Source: JANPLD01 sp964445765 (lineage in GTDB: Bacteria > Pseudomonadota > Alphaproteobacteria > Rickettsiales > UBA8987). Taken from it: DNA of 64,000 nt. The number at the start of each line of letters is the position of its first letter. Positions within the stretch are counted from its first letter, which is position 1. The notes under the pieces were generated by a model. That model worked only from the letters and a program-made list of their open reading frames with translations. It was not told the origin of the DNA and ran no database searches. The stretch is from the NCBI GenBank assembly GCA_964445765.1, contig CAYULD010000003.1, positions 62,001 to 126,000 on the forward strand, written 5' to 3'. Both the position numbers and the translations under genes were made by a program. Shown in pieces: positions 18,306-27,178 of this stretch.

Positions 18306-18761
18306 TTGCCAACACATTTCAATAAAATAAACTCAAAACATAATGCGGAAAAAATTTTCAACATAATTGCTGATGTTGAAAAATATCCAGAGTTTTTGCC
18401 TTGGGTTGCTGGTGCTAGAATTATTGAAAATAATATTAACGAAAATTATTTTATTGCTGAATTATTGGTAAAGTTCAAGATGTTTAGCCACAAATATTCT
18501 TCAAAAGTTACTTTAACTAAGCCAAAAGATGATGATGGGGTGAAAAGCTATAAAGTTAAAACTGATTTAGTATCTGGGCCTTTCAAATATTTATATAACA
18601 ACTGGATTGTTACTGCTAAAGAAAATAATGAAACCGAAGTTATTTTTGAATTAGATTTCAAATTTGAAAATATGTTACTAGAAAAATTAATTGGCAGTTT
18701 ATTTGATAAGGCAACTAAGAAGATGACAGATGCATTCTTAAAACGAGCGGATAATTTATAA
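18306..18761 (+). CDS. START-domain protein of the RatA/COQ10 family
   Basis: The 151-residue protein belongs to the polyketide cyclase/COQ10 START-like family. It is recognised by FNIIADVEKYPEFLPWVAGARI near the N-terminus and GPFKYLYNNWIVT in the middle. Family members bind ubiquinone or a related lipid and support respiratory quinone function; the E. coli relative RatA has also been reported to affect ribosome association. The start is a TTG, which removes any N-terminal extension and gives the usual MPTHF-like beginning. A small membrane-protein gene follows 6 bp downstream. Confidence 0.85.
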   Translation: MPTHFNKINSKHNAEKIFNIIADVEKYPEFLPWVAGARIIENNINENYFIAELLVKFKMFSHKYSSKVTLTKPKDDDGVKSYKVKTDLVSGPFKYLYNNWIVTAKENNETEVIFELDFKFENMLLEKLIGSLFDKATKKMTDAFLKRADNL

Positions 18762-18767
18762 AATTTT

Positions 18768-19016
18768 ATGGAAGATTTAATTTACAATGCTTTTGGATTA
18801 ATTGGTGTGGGTTTAATAATTCTTGCCTATTTATTATTGCAAGCTGGAAAAATGAAAGCAGATGAAATTGCCTATCCAACCCTAAATTTAATTGGTGCAA
18901 TACTTCATATTATCTCACTAATAAAATTTTGGAATTTTGCCAGCCTAGTTATTGAAATATTCTGGATTGCAATTAGTGTTTATGGAATTTGGAAAATAAA
19001 ATTTAGAAAAATTTAA
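18768..19016 (+). CDS. Small membrane protein, CBU_0592-like
   Basis: This 82-residue protein has about three predicted membrane helices (residues 8-26, 39-56 and 58-76) and a basic C-terminus (KIKFRKI). The pattern GLIGVGLIILAYLLLQAGKM followed by YPTLNLIGAILHIISL resembles the CBU_0592-type small membrane family of proteobacteria; no activity is known to me. It directly follows the START-domain gene and ends two bases before the convergent TolC-like gene. Confidence 0.7.
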   Translation: MEDLIYNAFGLIGVGLIILAYLLLQAGKMKADEIAYPTLNLIGAILHIISLIKFWNFASLVIEIFWIAISVYGIWKIKFRKI

Positions 19017-19018
19017 TT

Positions 19019-20422
19019 TTATTTGATAAATAATTTATCAAGCTGGATTGTAGTTGCGTAATATTTTGAAATAGTTTTTAGATAATCAAGTTTAGCTAAT
19101 ATATTATTTATTTTTGCTATAGCTGTTTTTTCTTCACGCAAATTAACTACAAAAAAATCTGAAGCACCATTTGAAAATCTTTTCATTTCAGCTTCTTCCA
19201 TTCTTTTTGCCAATAAAACTTCTTCCTCAGTAATGCTTTGTTTTTCAACATTTGCCTCAAGATCAACTTTAATTGAAGAGATTTCAGCGTTAATTTTTTC
19301 AAGTAATAATTGCTTTTGCTTTTCAAGCTGAGAAATATTTGCTCTTGCCTCTGTAATCTGCCCTTCACCAAGCCTTTGTTGAAGTGGTATTGAAACTTTT
19401 GCCATTATATTTGCTTCTTCATCTGCTAAAGTTGGGCTGCCTCTACCCCTATCTTTTGATGCCTCAACCGCAATATCAAACCTTGGGTTAATGGCGTTTT
19501 CACCCATTAAGATTTTATTTTTTTGAATTTCAATTTCTGATATTAAAATTTTAATATCGGGGCGAATTTCATTGAAATCAAAATCTAGTTTTTTCTTTTT
19601 ATCATAAGAAATTTTTTCAAAATTATTAGGTAGATTTTCTTTCCCAGCAATTACAGGGTTGCCTGCCTCATCACGATAGAATAAAGATAATTCAAAGGCT
19701 TGATTATTCAAAATTCTTTCAGATTCAACAAGTTGAGATTTTCTTTTTAGAATATTTTGCCTATTTTCGGTGAGGAAAATTTTTGCTAAATCGCCCCTCT
19801 TAACCCTTTCTTCAAATGCAGATTGCCTCTTTTCTGCAATTTCTAAAAGGTTTTTATAAACATAATAAATTAAACCAGCACTAAGCCAATTATAATATGC
19901 GTTAAAAGCCTGATATTGAATAGTTACTTGCGTAAATATTTTTTCATACTCTGCTTGTTTTAGTGCAATTTGTGATGAAATAAGGTTAAACCTTGGCGTA
20001 TCAATTGCCCTATCCCTTAGTAAAGAAAACATAAGCCCAATACTATATTCGCCATTTTCATTGGTGTTAAATTCATCTTCATAAATTGGGAATGTGCCAT
20101 CAGAAACTTTATAACCAGTATATATTTTTGAACCAAACTCAGGAAGCCTTTTTTCTAGTTTAGAATCAACCACCCTGCCATCATAAAAGCCACTAGCTTT
20201 AGAAAATAGATTTTGATTGAATTCTAAATCAAAAAAGCCTTCTTTAGATAAAACCTCACCTTGCTTTTGTTTGATTTTTTCTTGAGCTTCTAAGATTTTA
20301 GGATAATTTTTAACTGAAGAAGAAAGCACATCTTCAAGCTGAAGAGGCTTTGCAATTGAGTTACTGCTAAAAATTATTGAAAAAAATAATAAGAAAAAAA
20401 TATGTAAAATTAAATGTTTCAT
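19019..20422 (-). CDS. TolC-family outer-membrane channel
   Basis: The 467-residue protein has a signal peptide (hydrophobic residues about 5-24, ending near SIAKP) and the long alternating helical repeats of TolC-type outer-membrane efflux proteins. Examples are EIQKNKILMGENAINPRFDIAVEASKD and the later repeat IPLQQRLGEGQITEARANISQLEKQKQ. Such trimers form the outer-membrane exit duct of type I secretion or efflux systems. Its start overlaps the stop of the upstream HlyD-like gene by four bases (ATGA), so the genes are translationally coupled. It is the last of three export genes. Confidence 0.85.
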   Translation of the reverse strand: MKHLILHIFFLLFFSIIFSSNSIAKPLQLEDVLSSSVKNYPKILEAQEKIKQKQGEVLSKEGFFDLEFNQNLFSKASGFYDGRVVDSKLEKRLPEFGSKIYTGYKVSDGTFPIYEDEFNTNENGEYSIGLMFSLLRDRAIDTPRFNLISSQIALKQAEYEKIFTQVTIQYQAFNAYYNWLSAGLIYYVYKNLLEIAEKRQSAFEERVKRGDLAKIFLTENRQNILKRKSQLVESERILNNQAFELSLFYRDEAGNPVIAGKENLPNNFEKISYDKKKKLDFDFNEIRPDIKILISEIEIQKNKILMGENAINPRFDIAVEASKDRGRGSPTLADEEANIMAKVSIPLQQRLGEGQITEARANISQLEKQKQLLLEKINAEISSIKVDLEANVEKQSITEEEVLLAKRMEEAEMKRFSNGASDFFVVNLREEKTAIAKINNILAKLDYLKTISKYYATTIQLDKLFIK

Positions 20423-21468
20423 TTTTTCTTATTTTCCTCTTTATTAGAAACATTATTAATCGGCGGAAAGTTATTGAGCCTACGCCATAATTCATATCCA
20501 AGGCTTACGGTATCAAGTAATATCCAACCATTTGCTTTTGCACCAAATCTCAGGAAGTTTGAATCTGGCCAAGGGTCTTTAGGGTCTTCGGTAATAATAA
20601 CTCTAAATAAACCATTTGGTGAAACAGATTTATCAACAACATTAACCTCACCGCCAAAAGTGCCAACTGCTACAGAAGGCCAACCACTAAATTGAATAGC
20701 TGGCCAACCTTCAAATTGCAGGCGAGCCTTACGCCCTTTATAAACAAGTGGGGCATCTCTACCGCTTATATAGATTTCAACAGCAGGTTTAACGCCCTCT
20801 GGAACAAAGGTTGCAAGCACATCCCCCTCTTTAATAAAAGTGGAAATATCACCTGCTAGAATACTAACAACAACCCCATCTCTAGGTGCTTTTAGAAGCT
20901 GAGAAGCCTGCCTTGATAATTTAACTTCTGCCTGCGTGAACTCTGCAAAAGTTGCAGCCTGCTTAGAAAGCAACTCTTTATATTTTATTTTGGCTTTTTC
21001 AATTTCTTTGCGAGAGCTTAAATCTTTCTTAAATAATTCTTGTTGCCTAACAAAATCATTATTAGCAGTTTCGGCAGCAATTCTAGTGGCTTCCCATTTT
21101 TTTTCTGCGGCGTCTCTTTCTGCTTTTAGCCTTTGTAAAATTCTTGGGTCAATATCAACAATTTCAACTATTGGATCACCCTTTTTAACCTCTGCACCCT
21201 CTCTAACATACCATTTTTTAATTCTACCATTTACCATTGCGTTTAGGTTTTGAAGCCTATCTTCAGGGTAAAAACTTGTAACCGTTCCAGCACCAGAAGT
21301 TGTTTGAACCCAAGGTGTAAAAACTAAAAACAAGGTAAAAACTAAAATTGTAACCTTTATTATATTAGAAATTGATCTCGCAACTTTAGGAGTTTTAATA
21401 GAGTTATATGTTTTGAAATAAACATTATATTTTGGATTAAACTGAGATTTTTTAGCAAGTTCTTTCAT
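20419..21468 (-). CDS. HlyD-family periplasmic adaptor
   Basis: The 349-residue protein has a short cytoplasmic N-terminus, one membrane helix at about 35-58 (IIKVTILVFTLFLVFTPWVQ), and a lipoyl/barrel-sandwich domain split around a coiled-coil hairpin. The first lipoyl half is LNAMVNGRIKKWYVREGAEVKKGDPIVEI and the second is LLKAPRDGVVVSILAGDISTFIKEGDVLATFVP. It would link the inner-membrane ABC subunit to the TolC-like channel. It lies 12 bp after the ABC gene and overlaps the TolC-like gene. Confidence 0.88.
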   Translation of the reverse strand: MKELAKKSQFNPKYNVYFKTYNSIKTPKVARSISNIIKVTILVFTLFLVFTPWVQTTSGAGTVTSFYPEDRLQNLNAMVNGRIKKWYVREGAEVKKGDPIVEIVDIDPRILQRLKAERDAAEKKWEATRIAAETANNDFVRQQELFKKDLSSRKEIEKAKIKYKELLSKQAATFAEFTQAEVKLSRQASQLLKAPRDGVVVSILAGDISTFIKEGDVLATFVPEGVKPAVEIYISGRDAPLVYKGRKARLQFEGWPAIQFSGWPSVAVGTFGGEVNVVDKSVSPNGLFRVIITEDPKDPWPDSNFLRFGAKANGWILLDTVSLGYELWRRLNNFPPINNVSNKEENKKK

Positions 21469-21480
21469 AGGCTTTTTTAA

Positions 21481-23163
21481 CTATACATTTTGCTTTTTAA
21501 GTTCTTCAATCGTGTCAAAAAATTTAGCTTCTTGCCAACCTAAATGCATAAATTTATCAAAAGTTCTTAAGTTAATTCTATTAGTAAAATAGATTAGAGT
21601 TAGATTTTCTATTTTGGATAGACGCTCCATAATTCTTTCTCTTCTGGCATTGGCAACCATATCAAAAAGCTCACCAATAATAAGAATTTTAGGTTTTGAA
21701 ATAAACGCACCAGCCAGTTTTAGCCTTATAACTTCTGGGTGAGATAAAGGAAAGCCAGTATGCGTGATTTTAGTATTAATACCATCTTTTAGGCTTTCAA
21801 TAGTGTTATAAACTTCAAACATTTTTAGGGTTTCAAATATTTCAGTTCGTGAAGCATTAGGCGCACAAAATTTCATAAATTGATAAATTGTTCCCTCTAG
21901 CAAAAATGCATTATCAACTATTGAAATATTATTACGATAATTATGAATTTCAAAATCATAAATATCATTATCATTAATTAAAACCCTGCCTTTTATGGGC
22001 TCAACATAACGATTTAACGAATCAATAAAAGTTTTTTCAACAACATATGATGCAGAGCTTGCTAAGATTTTTAGGTTTTCAGGAATTGCAAAATTAAGAA
22101 GAATTTTTTGATCTCTATAGCTAAACTCTGCATTTTCAAATAATATATTTTTTGAGCAAGCATCTAATATTTTATCGCCAGTTTCTTTTTCAAGAGGAAC
22201 ATCAAATAAGTGGGTTATTTCTTCAACGGCAGCACATAGCCTATAATAAAGTTTTAAGTAGCCACCAGCTTTTGATAAAGCATAAAATATTGCGGATAGA
22301 ATAAGCTCTGAGGCGACTAATTGCCCAAGCGTTAATTGATTTGCAATTACAAGCGAGCCGCCAATTCCAAGCAGAGATGCACTAAACACTGCATAAAGCA
22401 GGAAGAAAACCACTGATTGAGAGAAAACTTGCTTAAAATGCCTTTTCTTATAGTCATTATATTTCCATACTAATTCATCTGACTTTTTTAGAGCATAAAC
22501 AATACTTCTTTCAGACTTAAAATTGCTATTAATTCTAGCAATTTCTTCTAGCCATTTAGCAACATTATATTTTGATTTTGAAAGGCTAATTGCCGTTCTA
22601 ATTGAGGGCATTCCCCAAATTTTAATTACAATAAAAATTGAAGCAATTAAAATTATGTTGAAAATTAATAATACGGGGTGATAAAATGAAACAACTAAAA
22701 TACCAACTATCGTTTGTAAAGTAAGTGCAAAGCCATCTATAAGAAGTTTTGGCATAATTTCTTGCACATTCATTACATCAAAATAACGATTAATAAGCTC
22801 ATCTCGGTTAATACTTTCAAAATAAGAATGTTTTGCGTAAATGTTTGTAAGAACAATTTCAGATACAATTCTGCTAAAAAAATGCCTTTCAAATACTTCT
22901 AAAATATACATTTGCAGGGCGTTTAACAAAACATAAAATAATAGCACCACAAATAATATTACTGAAAGCACAATAACTGGTCTATAAATTGCTGTATTTG
23001 CAACAGCACCAATTAAAGTTTGAACAGCTATAGGAACGGCTAAAGTAAGAATGCTAATTGCAACGCCATATACAAGGGCGAGTTTATAAAATTTATGCTC
23101 CGGCGATAATACCGCAAGAAGTAAATCAGTAATTTTTACTTTTCTATCGGCTCTAAAATCCAT
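21481..23163 (-). CDS. ABC exporter-type protein with degenerate nucleotide-binding domain
   Basis: The N-terminal 310 residues are a typical six-helix ABC exporter membrane domain. The C-terminal 220 align in layout with an ABC ATPase (FENAEFSYRDQKILLNF, then strand, helix and late motifs), but every nucleotide motif is lost. The Walker A position (about 365-378) reads LASSASYVVEKTF with no GxxGxGKS/T. The Q-loop Gln is Asp417 in ISIVDNAFLLEGTI. The signature LSGGQ is LSHPE (473-477). Walker B is ILIIGELFD, with the Asp replaced by Gly497 although Glu498 remains. The switch His is absent (LIYFTNR). The frame is intact over 560 codons, so this is not recent decay. It heads an operon with HlyD- and TolC-like genes. 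Either a separate ATPase powers export or the protein only gates or scaffolds. Confidence 0.85.
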   Translation of the reverse strand: MDFRADRKVKITDLLLAVLSPEHKFYKLALVYGVAISILTLAVPIAVQTLIGAVANTAIYRPVIVLSVILFVVLLFYVLLNALQMYILEVFERHFFSRIVSEIVLTNIYAKHSYFESINRDELINRYFDVMNVQEIMPKLLIDGFALTLQTIVGILVVSFYHPVLLIFNIILIASIFIVIKIWGMPSIRTAISLSKSKYNVAKWLEEIARINSNFKSERSIVYALKKSDELVWKYNDYKKRHFKQVFSQSVVFFLLYAVFSASLLGIGGSLVIANQLTLGQLVASELILSAIFYALSKAGGYLKLYYRLCAAVEEITHLFDVPLEKETGDKILDACSKNILFENAEFSYRDQKILLNFAIPENLKILASSASYVVEKTFIDSLNRYVEPIKGRVLINDNDIYDFEIHNYRNNISIVDNAFLLEGTIYQFMKFCAPNASRTEIFETLKMFEVYNTIESLKDGINTKITHTGFPLSHPEVIRLKLAGAFISKPKILIIGELFDMVANARRERIMERLSKIENLTLIYFTNRINLRTFDKFMHLGWQEAKFFDTIEELKKQNV

Positions 23164-23254
23164 TTAATTACCAATAAGTTTTAGAAGAAAGTAATCAAAA
23201 AATTATATTTTTCAACAATATTGGCAATTAAAATAGATTAAAAATAAATAATAA

Positions 23255-24766
23255 TTATTTCTCGTAAAATTTTGAGATTAATCTATCTAAAAGTTGAACA
23301 CCAAAGCCAGTTGCAACATTAACTGGTGTAAGAGATTTTTCTTTAGTTGCCCACGCAACGCCGGCAATATCTAGGTGTGCCCATTTTTTGCCATTTACAA
23401 ATCTTTGTAAAAATTGAGCTGCGGTAATTGTGCCACCACCTTTCATATTGCTGATATTTTGAACATCTGCGATTTTAGAATCAATTTGCCTGTCATATTC
23501 ATCACCCATAGGTAAACGCCAAACATTTTCTGAAACTTCTTCACCAGCTTCAAAAATTTGCTTGGCAAGATTATCATCATTTGAAAGAAGCCCCGCTTTA
23601 TGTTGCCCAAGTGCTATAACACAAGCACCAGTTAGGGTTGCAAGATCAATCATAAATTTAGGATTAAATCTTTGTTGGCAATACCATAATGCATCAGCAA
23701 GAACAAGCCTGCCTTCTGCATCAGTATTAAGAACTTCAACCGTTTGACCACTCATAGAAACAACTATATCACTAGGCCTTTGAGCATTACCATCTGGCAT
23801 ATTTTCAACTAGACCAACTATACCAATTGCATTAACCTTTGCCTTTCTAGCAGCTAACGCACGAATTGCACCAACCACCGCCGCAGAGCCAGCCATATCA
23901 TATTTCATATCTTCCATTCCATCACTTGGTTTGATGCTAATTCCGCCAGTATCAAAACAAACGCCTTTACCAACAAAAGCAACAGGCTGTTCATCTTTCT
24001 TTGATGCACCATTATAAATCATTATAACCATTCTTGATTCTTTAGTGCTACCTTGCCCAACACCCAGAAGAGTATTCATTCCAAGTTTTTGCATTTGTTT
24101 TGCGTCTAAAATTTCAACTTTAACATTTGCGATATTTTTGAAATCATCTTTAATCGCATTTGCATATGCTTCAGGGAAGATAACATTAGGTGGCTCACAA
24201 ACATAGTTTCTTGCGGTGTAAACTGCATTTGCGATTGCCTCTAATTTAGTGAATTTTTCTGCGGATTTTTTATCATTAGCTGAGTTTATAATAAGATTTT
24301 TAAGGCTTGGCTTTTCCTCTTCCTTTTTCTTAGTGAAATATTTTGTAAAATTATAACCCTTAAGAATTGCCCCATAGGCTAAATTTGCTGAGGCCTCCGC
24401 ATTATCAAGACCATAAAGATTTTTTTCAACCACTATAGAAGCATCAGAAATTCTAGCTTCTTGAAGGTGAGTTTGAATTTCAGCACCAAGCTCACGAGCT
24501 GATTTTTCAGGGTTTTTTTGCTTATCTTCGCCAATGCCAGCCAAAATAACTCTAGATATATTTTTATCGTTTAAGAAGACTGAAAGAAATTTTTTGCGTT
24601 TTCCATCAAACCCCCCTTCCGCAATAGCTTTTTTAATGATATTATTATTTAGGTTATCAATTTTTTTTAACTCTTCAGAAAGGCTTAATTTATCATTAAC
24701 TAGAAAAACTGAGTTAGAATTTTTATTAGTTAGATTCTGAAATTTGATATTAAAGGCTTTTTTCAT
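23255..24766 (-). CDS. pepA: Leucyl aminopeptidase (M17)
   Basis: PepA is a hexameric two-metal aminopeptidase acting in the cytoplasm on peptide N-termini. The 503-residue length is normal. The catalytic C-terminal domain shows VGKGVCFDTGGISIKP with the active-site Lys and ligand Asp, MKYDMAGSAAV with ligand Asp, and the family signature NTDAEGRLVLADAL with ligand Asp and Glu and the catalytic Arg. The N-terminal macro-like domain (about 1-165) is present but less conserved. It is transcribed alone on the minus strand, divergent from htpG across 244 bp that contain a palindromic repeat. Confidence 0.95.
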   Translation of the reverse strand: MKKAFNIKFQNLTNKNSNSVFLVNDKLSLSEELKKIDNLNNNIIKKAIAEGGFDGKRKKFLSVFLNDKNISRVILAGIGEDKQKNPEKSARELGAEIQTHLQEARISDASIVVEKNLYGLDNAEASANLAYGAILKGYNFTKYFTKKKEEEKPSLKNLIINSANDKKSAEKFTKLEAIANAVYTARNYVCEPPNVIFPEAYANAIKDDFKNIANVKVEILDAKQMQKLGMNTLLGVGQGSTKESRMVIMIYNGASKKDEQPVAFVGKGVCFDTGGISIKPSDGMEDMKYDMAGSAAVVGAIRALAARKAKVNAIGIVGLVENMPDGNAQRPSDIVVSMSGQTVEVLNTDAEGRLVLADALWYCQQRFNPKFMIDLATLTGACVIALGQHKAGLLSNDDNLAKQIFEAGEEVSENVWRLPMGDEYDRQIDSKIADVQNISNMKGGGTITAAQFLQRFVNGKKWAHLDIAGVAWATKEKSLTPVNVATGFGVQLLDRLISKFYEK

Positions 24767-24914
24767 AGGAAGATAAATTTAGTTTTTTATAATTAATATA
24801 GCTAATTTATAAAAGGTAAAATTAAAAACTTGATTAATTACTAAGGCTCTTGAATTTGCCTAAACTGTTACTAAATCTATACATTAATAATGTATGGTAT
24901 TTTAGACTAAAGTC

Positions 24915-24970
24915 TGTCATGTTGAGCGTAGCGAAACATCTAGAGATCCTTCGCTTTGCTCAAGATGGCA
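24915..24970. repeat. REP-like palindromic intergenic element
   Basis: The arms TGTCATGTTGAGCGTAGCGAA and TTCGCTTTGCTCAAGATGGCA form an imperfect inverted repeat around a short ATCTAGAGATCC centre. It is far richer in G and C than its surroundings. Elements with this GTCATnnTGAGCG…TTCGC pattern are dispersed in many bacterial genomes. Only one copy is seen in this window. Confidence 0.75.
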
Positions 24971-25010
24971 TATCATACCTAAAAATAAGTTACTCTATAA
25001 CACTAAAGCT

Positions 25011-26915
25011 ATGACTAAAGAAACTCTAAAATTTTCGGCAGAAACTGATAAGGTTTTTAACCTTATGGTGCATTCCTTATATCAAAATAAAGATATTGTT
25101 TTAAGGGAGCTTATTTCTAATGCATCAGATGCTTGTGATAAATTAAGATATTTCGCAATTCAAAAGCCAGAATTGCTTGGCTCAGACGAATTGAAAATCA
25201 GCATTGAGCTTGATAAAAAAAATCGCCTGCTTAAAATTTCTGATAATGGCATTGGAATGTCTAGGGAGAATCTAATTGAAAATCTCGGCACAATCGCAAG
25301 AAGTGGCACTCAGAAATTTTTAGAAAATGTTGCGAATGATAATTTCAAAGATAACCATCTTATAGGGCAGTTTGGGGTTGGCTTTTATTCTGCTTTTATG
25401 ATTGCAGATAATGTGAATGTAATATCACAATATGCAGGTGAAACTCAAGCTCACATCTGGAATTCAAGAGGTGATGGGGAATTTACTATTGAAGAATCTT
25501 CAGCAAATATAGGCAGGGGAACAATTATAACGCTTCATATAAAAGAAGGTGAAGATGATTTTTTAGATAAATTTCACCTCAAAAATATTATTAATAATTA
25601 TTCAAATCATATTGCTTTCAAAATTTATTTCAAAGATGAAGAAAGTCCTGAAATTCTAGTTAATGAAGGCAAAGCATTATGGCTAAAAAATAAAAATGAA
25701 ATCTCACAAGAAGAATATAATGAATTTTATGAATCTATTTCATATTTAGGTGATGATAAACCATATTTAACCATTCATAATAAAGCAGAAGGCTTGGTTG
25801 AATATAATTCTCTATTATATATCCCTTCAAAAAAGCCATTTGATTTATATCACCCTGATAGGTTAACTCGCTTAAAACTATACATAAAACGAGTTTTAAT
25901 TTCTGAAAATTTAGATGTAATACCAGCTTATTTAAGGTTTATTCGTGGTGTTGTAGATAGCAATGATTTACCGCTTAACATAAGCAGAGAAACTATTCAA
26001 AATAATAATGTAATGCAGAAGATTAAAACTTCTATTACTAAAAAAATCTTAAAAGAATTAGCTCAAAAACTTAATAATGATAGAGAAAATTATATAAATT
26101 TCTGGCAAAATTTTGGTGCCGTTCTTAAAGAAGGTTTATGTGATGGGCTTGAACCTAGAGATGAAATTTTAGAAGCTTGTTTATTTCAAACCAGTAAATC
26201 TGAGGAATTTATCAGCCTTAAACAATATATTGAAAATATTAAAGAAAATCAAAAAGCAATTTATTATATTAACGCATCTGATAGAAAGTCAGGCCTTGAT
26301 AATCCTCAAATAGAAGGTTTTATAAAAAGAGGTTTTGAGGTTATAATTTTAACCGATAATGTTGATGATTTTTGGGTTAATGTTCTGCACGAATATAAAG
26401 GGCATAAATTCAAATCAGTTATTAAATCAGGTGATGATTTAGAGGCAATAAATGATGATAATGATTCAGATAAAAGCTCAAAAAACGCAGAGGAATCAAA
26501 AAATTCTAAAGCAGAAAATAATGAAAATTTAGATAGTTTAATTACTCTAATAAAAGAAGTTTTGGGCGATAAGGTAAGCTCAGTTAAAAAGACTTATAAA
26601 TTATCAGAAAGCCCAGCTTGCCTCTCAGTTCCAGAAGGGGCAATGGATATTAGGCTTGAGAGATTTTTGCTAGAAAATAAGCAAATTCAAGCACCTACAG
26701 CAAAGATTTTTGAAATCAATCCGGAGCATAATATCATCAAAAAATTAGCAAAAATTTCAGCTATGGATAAAGAAAATAATTCTGAAAATTTAGAAAAGGC
26801 AAAAAATTTAATTTTACTTTTATTCGCTGAAGCAAATATTATTGAAGGTGAGCCAGTTCCAGATATTAAACATTTTACGAACAACTTAAATAAATTGATT
26901 GAGGCAAATTTGTAA
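25011..26915 (+). CDS. htpG: Molecular chaperone HtpG (Hsp90)
   Basis: HtpG is the bacterial Hsp90, an ATP-dependent homodimeric cytoplasmic chaperone. The 634-residue protein has the full layout. The GHKL ATPase domain shows LRELISNASDACDKLR, DNGIGM, NLGTIARSGT and GQFGVGFYSAFMIAD. The middle domain has the catalytic-Arg region PLNISRETIQNN, and a dimerisation domain ends in NLNKLIEANL. A 25-residue Asp/Ser/Lys/Glu-rich linker (about 480-508) is longer and more polar than usual. It stands alone, divergent from pepA. No convincing heat-shock promoter could be placed. Confidence 0.97.
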   Translation: MTKETLKFSAETDKVFNLMVHSLYQNKDIVLRELISNASDACDKLRYFAIQKPELLGSDELKISIELDKKNRLLKISDNGIGMSRENLIENLGTIARSGTQKFLENVANDNFKDNHLIGQFGVGFYSAFMIADNVNVISQYAGETQAHIWNSRGDGEFTIEESSANIGRGTIITLHIKEGEDDFLDKFHLKNIINNYSNHIAFKIYFKDEESPEILVNEGKALWLKNKNEISQEEYNEFYESISYLGDDKPYLTIHNKAEGLVEYNSLLYIPSKKPFDLYHPDRLTRLKLYIKRVLISENLDVIPAYLRFIRGVVDSNDLPLNISRETIQNNNVMQKIKTSITKKILKELAQKLNNDRENYINFWQNFGAVLKEGLCDGLEPRDEILEACLFQTSKSEEFISLKQYIENIKENQKAIYYINASDRKSGLDNPQIEGFIKRGFEVIILTDNVDDFWVNVLHEYKGHKFKSVIKSGDDLEAINDDNDSDKSSKNAEESKNSKAENNENLDSLITLIKEVLGDKVSSVKKTYKLSESPACLSVPEGAMDIRLERFLLENKQIQAPTAKIFEINPEHNIIKKLAKISAMDKENNSENLEKAKNLILLLFAEANIIEGEPVPDIKHFTNNLNKLIEANL

Positions 26916-26952
26916 TTGCAACAATTTTTCAAAAATTTATTTTAATTATATA

Positions 26953-26985
26953 CCCTCTCACTTTAGGAGAGGGCTAGAGTGAGGG
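26953..26985. repeat. CCCTCTC/GAGAGGG palindromic repeat
   Basis: CCCTCTC at 26953-26959 pairs with GAGAGGG at 26967-26973, and a second half, AGAGTGAGGG, follows to 26985. It is GC-rich against an AT-rich background and resembles the hairpin at 59252-59277, so it is probably a dispersed element. Confidence 0.6.
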
Positions 26986-27010
26986 CAAAATATAAAATAA
27001 ATAAAACCCA

Positions 27011-27178
27011 ATGATATTTGAATTTACAAAATTAGGCTCTTATGTAAAAGTTTGCGTGGTTGAAGAAGAAACCGGCCTAGAAGCAGTTGTTACTTGCCCT
27101 TCAAACATTAGCAGATCTGAAATGGAGCAACACGCACTTAACCGCCTAAAATATCTAAAATCTAAAAATTATGGATAA
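27011..27178 (+). CDS. DUF6898 family small protein (55 aa)
   Basis: This short frame runs from the ATG of MIFEFTKLGSYVKV to a stop at 27176-27178. The beginning (FEFTKLGSYVKVCVVEEETGLEA), a central ACP/TCP-like turn and a final ALNRLKYL helix match the short alphaproteobacterial DUF6898 family, proteins of about 55-65 residues beginning F-E-F-x-x-x-G-x-Y-V-K-V. Function is unknown. It converges with pdxH and overlaps its 3' end by 10 bp. Its presence supports an alphaproteobacterial origin. Confidence 0.75.
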   Translation: MIFEFTKLGSYVKVCVVEEETGLEAVVTCPSNISRSEMEQHALNRLKYLKSKNYG

